This document shows positions 59,725 to 64,000 of a DNA stretch of 64,000 nt, piece by piece. The DNA comes from Haliscomenobacter sp040403615. GTDB taxonomy: Bacteria > Bacteroidota > Bacteroidia > Chitinophagales > Saprospiraceae. Every line of letters begins with the position of its first letter. Position 1 is the first letter of the stretch. Both the position numbers and the translations under genes were made by a program. The notes below the pieces were generated by a model. The model had not been told where the DNA came from and ran no database searches. It worked only from the letters and a program-made list of their open reading frames with translations. The stretch lies in the NCBI RefSeq assembly GCF_040403615.1, contig NZ_JBBAKG010000023.1:1-64000 (forward strand). Reading direction: 5' to 3'.

Positions 59725-60912
59725 ATGTACACCATTAAAAACGCCTTAGAACAAGAACTGCAAGACCTGCGCGAAGCTGGTCTATTCAAATCCGAACGCA
59801 TCATTGCAAGCCCTCAAGGCGCAGAAATTGCGCTGGCCAGTGGTAAAGAAGTAATGAATTTTTGTGCCAACAATTACCTGGGTTTGTCGGCTCATCCTGC
59901 AGTGATTGAAGCCGCCAAGGAAGCCATTGAGACCCATGGTTTTGGGATGTCTTCGGTGCGCTTCATTTGTGGTACTCAAGACATTCACAAAACATTGGAA
60001 GAAAAAATTTCGGACTTCCTGGGCTTGGAAGATACCATCTTATACGCTGCCGCTTTTGATGCCAACGGTGGGTTGTTCGAGCCGTTGTTGGGTGCAGAAG
60101 ACGCCATCATTTCAGACGAACTGAACCATGCTTCTATCATCGATGGCATTCGTTTGTGCAAAGCGCAACGCCATCGTTACAAGCACAACGACCTGGCTGA
60201 CCTGGAAGCAAAATTGCAGGATTGCGCTGGCGCACGTCGCATTTTAATCTGCACCGATGGCTGTTTTTCTATGGATGGCACGATTGCTCAATTGGACAAA
60301 ATCTGTGATTTGGCAGAGCAACACAACGCCATGGTCATGATTGATGAATGCCACGCTACCGGATTCCTGGGCAAAACGGGCCGGGGTACCCACGAATTCC
60401 GCAACGTGATGGGGCGGGTCGACATCATAACGGGCACTTTGGGCAAGGCCCTTGGCGGGGCATCCGGAGGTTTTACCTCGGCCAAAAAAGAAATCGTGGA
60501 GGTATTGCGGCAACGTTCCCGGCCTTACTTGTTTTCAAATACGCTAGCGCCATCCATTGTGGGTGCATCCATCAAAGTACTGGAGTTGCTGAGCGAGACG
60601 ACGACTTTAAGGGATAAACTGGAGATCAATACCCAGTTTTTCCGCTCTGCCATGACTGCTGCGGGATTTGACATCTTGCCTGGCGAGCACCCCATTGTAC
60701 CGATCATGCTGTACGACGCCAAATTGGCACAACAATTTGCGGCCCGTCTTCTGGAAGAAGGTATTTATGTGATCGGCTTTTTCTTTCCGGTGGTTCCACA
60801 AGGCAAAGCCCGCATTCGGGTGCAACTTTCTGCTGCTCATGAGATTGAGCACCTGGAAAAAGCAGTCGCGGCCTTCACGAGTGTGGGATATGAATTGGGG
60901 GTGCTGAAGTAG
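59725..60912 (+). CDS. kbl: Glycine C-acetyltransferase (2-amino-3-ketobutyrate CoA ligase)
   Basis: A 395-residue PLP enzyme of the alpha-oxoamine synthase family. PLP Lys241 is in TGTLGKALGGASGG. DECHATGFLGKTGRG (207-221) holds the cofactor Asp. It splits 2-amino-3-ketobutyrate with CoA into glycine and acetyl-CoA. It is 49 bp downstream of the threonine dehydrogenase gene and so finishes threonine breakdown. Confidence 0.95.
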   Translation: MYTIKNALEQELQDLREAGLFKSERIIASPQGAEIALASGKEVMNFCANNYLGLSAHPAVIEAAKEAIETHGFGMSSVRFICGTQDIHKTLEEKISDFLGLEDTILYAAAFDANGGLFEPLLGAEDAIISDELNHASIIDGIRLCKAQRHRYKHNDLADLEAKLQDCAGARRILICTDGCFSMDGTIAQLDKICDLAEQHNAMVMIDECHATGFLGKTGRGTHEFRNVMGRVDIITGTLGKALGGASGGFTSAKKEIVEVLRQRSRPYLFSNTLAPSIVGASIKVLELLSETTTLRDKLEINTQFFRSAMTAAGFDILPGEHPIVPIMLYDAKLAQQFAARLLEEGIYVIGFFFPVVPQGKARIRVQLSAAHEIEHLEKAVAAFTSVGYELGVLK

Positions 60913-60936
60913 TGGAAAGCTTCGCTGCTTTTTTAA

Positions 60937-61020
60937 TTCCACCACCTAAGACACCGGAGACTCACCTGAGTCAAAATATACCTATCTTAGGTGAAAACTT
61001 AGGTGTCTTAGGTGGTGGAA
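60937..61020. terminator. Inverted repeat of the 'ccacctaag' family, second copy
   Basis: ttccaccacctaagacacc (60937-60955) and ggtgtcttaggtggtggaa (61002-61020) are a perfect 19-bp pair. Outer gcttcgctgctttt (60919-60932) and aaaagcagcggagctgc (61022-61038) extend the symmetry imperfectly. It lies between convergent kbl and kdsB and resembles the element at 24811-24918. Confidence 0.7.
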
Positions 61021-61054
61021 TAAAAGCAGCGGAGCTGCAAAAAACAAAGTCGAC

Positions 61055-61801
61055 CTACCACAAATCCCCCAACAACGCTTTTGCCTTCTCTAAATCCTCA
61101 GGAGTATCCACTCCAATGATGGCACGATCCGTGATGGCTACATGTATTGACTTGCCGTGGTAAAGCCACCGGAGCTGCTCCAGGGCTTCCAGTTTTTCCA
61201 AACCAGCAATGGGTAAGGGGGCGATTTCCAACAAAGTAGACCGCAAATAACCATATAAACCGATGTGCCGAAAATGACAAGCCTGCGCCAACCATTCTGC
61301 TTCTGGCAGGCCACGCAAATAGGGGATAGGGCTACGGCTGAAATACAATGCCAGGTTTTGGGCATCAAATACCACCTTAACCGCATTGGGATTGAACAAA
61401 TCGGAGGAATCAACAATGGGCATTGCCAAGGTAGCAATTTCAGCCCGGCCACTGTGTAGGGGCTGTGCAACCCGATCGATTTGCTCGTAGGCCAGAAAAG
61501 GTTCATCCCCCTGGATGTTCAGCACCACCTCGTATTCAGGAAAGGCATGAGCTACTTCTGCACAGCGATCGGTTCCGCTTTGGTGATCGCTGCTGGTCAT
61601 TTGGGCTTTTCCGCCAAAATCGAGTACATGATCGTAAATGCGCTGGTCGTCGGTTGCAATAATCACGGCATCCAAGGCAGGTGCGGCAACGACCCGTTCG
61701 TATACCCGTTGAATCAGGGTTTTGCCATTTAAATCGGCCAGAGGCTTACCCGGAAAACGGGTGGATGCATAACGGGCAGGGATAATACCAAGAGTTTTCA
61801 T
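61055..61801 (-). CDS. kdsB: CMP-Kdo synthetase
   Basis: A 248-residue cytidylyltransferase that activates 3-deoxy-manno-octulosonate as CMP-Kdo for lipid A/LPS core assembly. The nucleotide-binding N-terminus reads GIIPARYASTRFPGKPL. The NIQGDEPF block and the SPIPYLRG segment are family hallmarks. The ATG at 61801 is chosen; the frame extends to 61849 without homology. Its presence shows an LPS-bearing outer membrane. It diverges from the LysM protein gene. Confidence 0.94.
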   Translation of the reverse strand: MKTLGIIPARYASTRFPGKPLADLNGKTLIQRVYERVVAAPALDAVIIATDDQRIYDHVLDFGGKAQMTSSDHQSGTDRCAEVAHAFPEYEVVLNIQGDEPFLAYEQIDRVAQPLHSGRAEIATLAMPIVDSSDLFNPNAVKVVFDAQNLALYFSRSPIPYLRGLPEAEWLAQACHFRHIGLYGYLRSTLLEIAPLPIAGLEKLEALEQLRWLYHGKSIHVAITDRAIIGVDTPEDLEKAKALLGDLW

Positions 61802-61877
61802 AAATTTGCCAAGGGTTAACAGCTTGTTTAGCCGACGAATTGGATACACCTATTAAACTCCAAACATACTGAAAACT

Positions 61878-62726
61878 ATGTGGAAATTGCTATTGCTATT
61901 CTTGCCCGGTTATGTTTTTGCCACCGGAGACAGCCTGCGCTATTTGACTCCTCGCGACACAGTTACGATAACCATTGGAGCCAACGAAGAAAAGATCTTT
62001 GAACATCAGATTGAGAAAGGCCAGACCATCTTTTCGTTGGCCAAGTTTTATGGCTTGAGTATGGATGCCATTCGTTACCTCAATCCCAGCTTGAATTTTG
62101 ATGCAGTGAGTCCGAATCAGCGCATCAAGGTGACCATTCCCAATCGAGCGATCATTCGTTACCGCGAAGCAAAATTCAACCCACGTTGGAATACGCCCGT
62201 CTACTACCGGGTAAAAAAAGGCGATAACCTGTTCAGATTGAGCAGTGTGTATTTTCGTATGCCCGAAGATACCATCAAAGCCAGGGCAAAACTGAAAGGT
62301 GGATCTTTGCAGCCAGGGCAACTGATTCAAATTGGCTGGATCAGCCCCTTGGGTATCCCCTCCGATTGGCAAACGCGTACTCCTCTGCCAGCCTCCTTGA
62401 AAAAGGTAGCTGATCTCAAAGGGAAATTTGACCGGTATGGAGTAGGCAAAAAAAAGCAAGAGGTCAAAAATCAGGGAATTGCCGTCTGGCAAAAAGAAGC
62501 CCCCGCTGCCCGCAACTATTATGCCCTGCACGATAAAGCGCCTTTAAATTCAATCATCGAGATAAGCAACCCGGTGACCAAAAGAACCGTTTATGCAGAA
62601 GTGTTGGGTAAGATTCCTGCTACCGCTTATTCTACCAACGTAGTGGCCATTCTTTCTCCCAATACGGCCAAGTTGCTTGGTGCAAAGGATGAACAGTTTT
62701 TTGTCAAAATCAAGTATTTTAAATAA
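61878..62726 (+). CDS. LysM protein with C-terminal barrel-like domain
   Basis: A 282-residue exported protein. A short signal peptide (MWKLLLLFLPGYVFA) is followed by two LysM units: HQIEKGQTIFSLAKFYGLSMDAIRYLNP (about 46-90) and YRVKKGDNLFRLSSVYFRMPEDTIKARAKL (about 110-155). The C-terminal ~80 residues (SIIEISNPVTKRTVYAEVLGKIPATAYSTNVVAILSPNTAKLLGA) resemble a double-psi barrel as in RlpA-type proteins, but the catalytic residues are not seen. It probably binds peptidoglycan in the periplasm. Confidence 0.8.
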   Translation: MWKLLLLFLPGYVFATGDSLRYLTPRDTVTITIGANEEKIFEHQIEKGQTIFSLAKFYGLSMDAIRYLNPSLNFDAVSPNQRIKVTIPNRAIIRYREAKFNPRWNTPVYYRVKKGDNLFRLSSVYFRMPEDTIKARAKLKGGSLQPGQLIQIGWISPLGIPSDWQTRTPLPASLKKVADLKGKFDRYGVGKKKQEVKNQGIAVWQKEAPAARNYYALHDKAPLNSIIEISNPVTKRTVYAEVLGKIPATAYSTNVVAILSPNTAKLLGAKDEQFFVKIKYFK

Positions 62727-62773
62727 CTCAATTCCAAACAACGCAGCAACCCAAAACCAAGAACATAAAAACC

Positions 62774-64000
62774 ATGGATTACCACAAAAACATCCTTTCC
62801 ACCATCGGCAACACGCCCATGGTGCAACTCCATAAAGTCGTATCAGAAATACCCGCTTTGGTACTGATGAAGGTGGAGACCTTCAACCCCGGGCATTCCA
62901 TCAAAGACCGCATGGCGCTCAAAATGGTACTGGATGCAGAGGAGAGGGGAGACTTAAACCCCGGCGGCATCATCATCGAATGCACTTCGGGCAATACAGG
63001 CATGGGCTTGGCCATTGCAGCAGCAGTCAAAGGCTACAAATGCATTTTTACAACCACCGACAAGCAGTCCAAAGAAAAAATGGATCTGTTGCGTGCCTTG
63101 GGAGCTGAAGTGATTGTGTGCCCAACCAACGTGGAATCTGATGATCCAAGGTCTTATTACTCGGTGGCTTCGCGTTTGAGTAAGGAAATTCCCAACTCTT
63201 ATTGGTGCAATCAGTACGATAACCTGTCCAACCGACAGGCGCATTACGAGAGTACGGGGCCCGAAATCTGGCGGCAAACTGCGGGCAAAATCACCCACAT
63301 GATCACCGGGGTAGGTACCGGAGGAACCATATCTGGCACCGGACGCTATTTGAAAGAGCAAAACCCCAACATAAAAATTTGGGGCATTGACACCTACGGT
63401 TCAGTGTTGAAAAAATACCACGAAACCCGCCAGTTTGATGAAAAGGAGATTTATCCCTACATCACCGAAGGCATTGGCGAGGACATCATTCCTAAAAACA
63501 TCGATTTTGACATCATCGATCACCTCGAAAAAGTGACCGATAAAGATGGCGCTTTGATGGCCCGCCGCTTGGCTCGAGAAGAAGGGATTATGTTGGGCTA
63601 TTCGGCGGGTTCGGCCCTGGCTGGTCTGATTCAGCTGAAAGACAAATTGACCCCAGACGATGTTGTTGTTGTGGTTATTCACGACCATGGCAGTCGTTAT
63701 GTAGGCAAGATTTACAACGACGACTGGATGCGGGAACGGGGATTTTTGGATACCGAATTGCGGGTGAAGGATATCATTGCCCGAAAACAAGACAAATCTT
63801 TTTATACGGTACGCAAGACCGATACCATTCGCCAGGCTTTTGACTTGATGAAAAGCCATGACATATCTCAGGTTCCGGTGGTTGACAATGAAGCCATAGT
63901 CGGGTCACTGGCAGAAAATGTGGTGCTCAATTTCTTATTGGAAAACCCAATGCGGCACGCGGAACGCCTTGTAGGAGACATCATGTCCGAGGCGCTGCCA
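62774..64000 (+). CDS. Cystathionine beta-synthase, 3' end outside window
   Basis: An open frame of 409 codons from ATG 62774 running off the window end. The PLP enzyme core shows the lysine in NPGHSIKDRM (Lys44), SGNTGMGLA (72-80) and GTGGTISGTG. From about residue 345 a CBS-domain segment starts (DKSFYTVRKTDTIRQAFDLM, then ISQVPVVDNEAIVGSLAE). A catalytic core plus CBS domains points to cystathionine beta-synthase rather than plain cysteine synthase. It condenses serine with homocysteine. It is 47 bp after the LysM gene. Confidence 0.88.
   Translation, partial: MDYHKNILSTIGNTPMVQLHKVVSEIPALVLMKVETFNPGHSIKDRMALKMVLDAEERGDLNPGGIIIECTSGNTGMGLAIAAAVKGYKCIFTTTDKQSKEKMDLLRALGAEVIVCPTNVESDDPRSYYSVASRLSKEIPNSYWCNQYDNLSNRQAHYESTGPEIWRQTAGKITHMITGVGTGGTISGTGRYLKEQNPNIKIWGIDTYGSVLKKYHETRQFDEKEIYPYITEGIGEDIIPKNIDFDIIDHLEKVTDKDGALMARRLAREEGIMLGYSAGSALAGLIQLKDKLTPDDVVVVVIHDHGSRYVGKIYNDDWMRERGFLDTELRVKDIIARKQDKSFYTVRKTDTIRQAFDLMKSHDISQVPVVDNEAIVGSLAENVVLNFLLENPMRHAERLVGDIMSEALP

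Noticed and set aside
1..64000. tRNA or rRNA genes
   Set aside because: I looked for T-loop-like ggttcgaatcc strings and conserved rRNA segments and found none that fold with matching arms; a tRNA scan would be decisive.

Overview
The window looks like chromosomal DNA of a Saprospiraceae-type bacterium (Bacteroidota), possibly close to Haliscomenobacter; this is inferred from gene content, not from a database match. Supporting signs are two proteins with type IX secretion (T9SS) C-terminal sorting domains, one of them carrying a dockerin-like module typical of Saprospiraceae; a carboxypeptidase-regulatory/plug/beta-barrel outer-membrane protein; several T-rich TAnnTTTG-type promoter candidates; Kdo synthesis (kdsB), which implies a Gram-negative envelope; and DASH cryptochrome. 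I saw no rRNA, tRNA, CRISPR array or prophage.

Layout. 1-1.6 kb: the broken 3' end of an IS4-family transposase, then a DUF4258/DUF2283 pair. 1.8-6.4 kb: outer-membrane barrel protein and an SLC45-like MFS sugar transporter. 6.8-16.2 kb: AspT/YidE-like transporter, tyrS, a T9SS-exported protein, oligopeptidase B and an acyl-CoA synthetase. 16.2-22.8 kb: a DUF433/DUF5615 toxin-antitoxin-like pair, a sortilin-type propeller protein, an AEC transporter and an AbiEi/AbiEii pair. 22.8-31.1 kb: CocE-type hydrolase, a HEAT-DUF1080 fusion with a Tat-exported Gfo/Idh oxidoreductase, two NTF2-like proteins and a basic DNA-binding-like protein. 31.2-35.3 kb: hemF-mnmH-selD operon and a nucleoside phosphorylase. 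35.3-35.8 kb: a 529-bp inverted-repeat-bounded cassette holding one GxxExxY nuclease-like gene. 35.9-44.1 kb: a giant alpha-2-macroglobulin lipoprotein, a LON-domain protein, a second DUF1080 protein and a cytochrome c. 44.1-49.4 kb: cca and dusB, then folE-lolD-miaE. 49.7-53.1 kb: ndh and kup. 53.1-64 kb: DUF721, LOG, DASH cryptochrome, tilS, an Omp28-like T9SS protein, an orphan HsdR-N domain protein, threonine catabolism (SDR threonine dehydrogenase plus kbl), kdsB, a LysM protein and a cystathionine beta-synthase gene cut by the window end.

How genes work together. tdh-kbl convert threonine to glycine and acetyl-CoA. selD and mnmH make and use selenophosphate for tRNA 2-selenouridine. Gfo/Idh plus DUF1080 proteins fit periplasmic oxidation and cleavage of 3-keto-glycosides. 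tRNA-modification and maturation genes (mnmH, dusB, cca, miaE, tilS) are scattered over five transcription units.

The most striking non-coding signal is the abundance of long, sequence-diverse palindromes: of the eleven convergent gene gaps, nine carry a clear hairpin or nested inverted repeat, the GxxExxY gap carries one arm of the cassette's 60-bp inverted repeat, and only the LOG/cryptochrome gap has none. These probably act as bidirectional terminators and are also probably dispersed repeat families. The GxxExxY cassette, with 60-bp ends carrying a pentamer repeated every 9-10 bp, is the best candidate for an under-described mobile unit.
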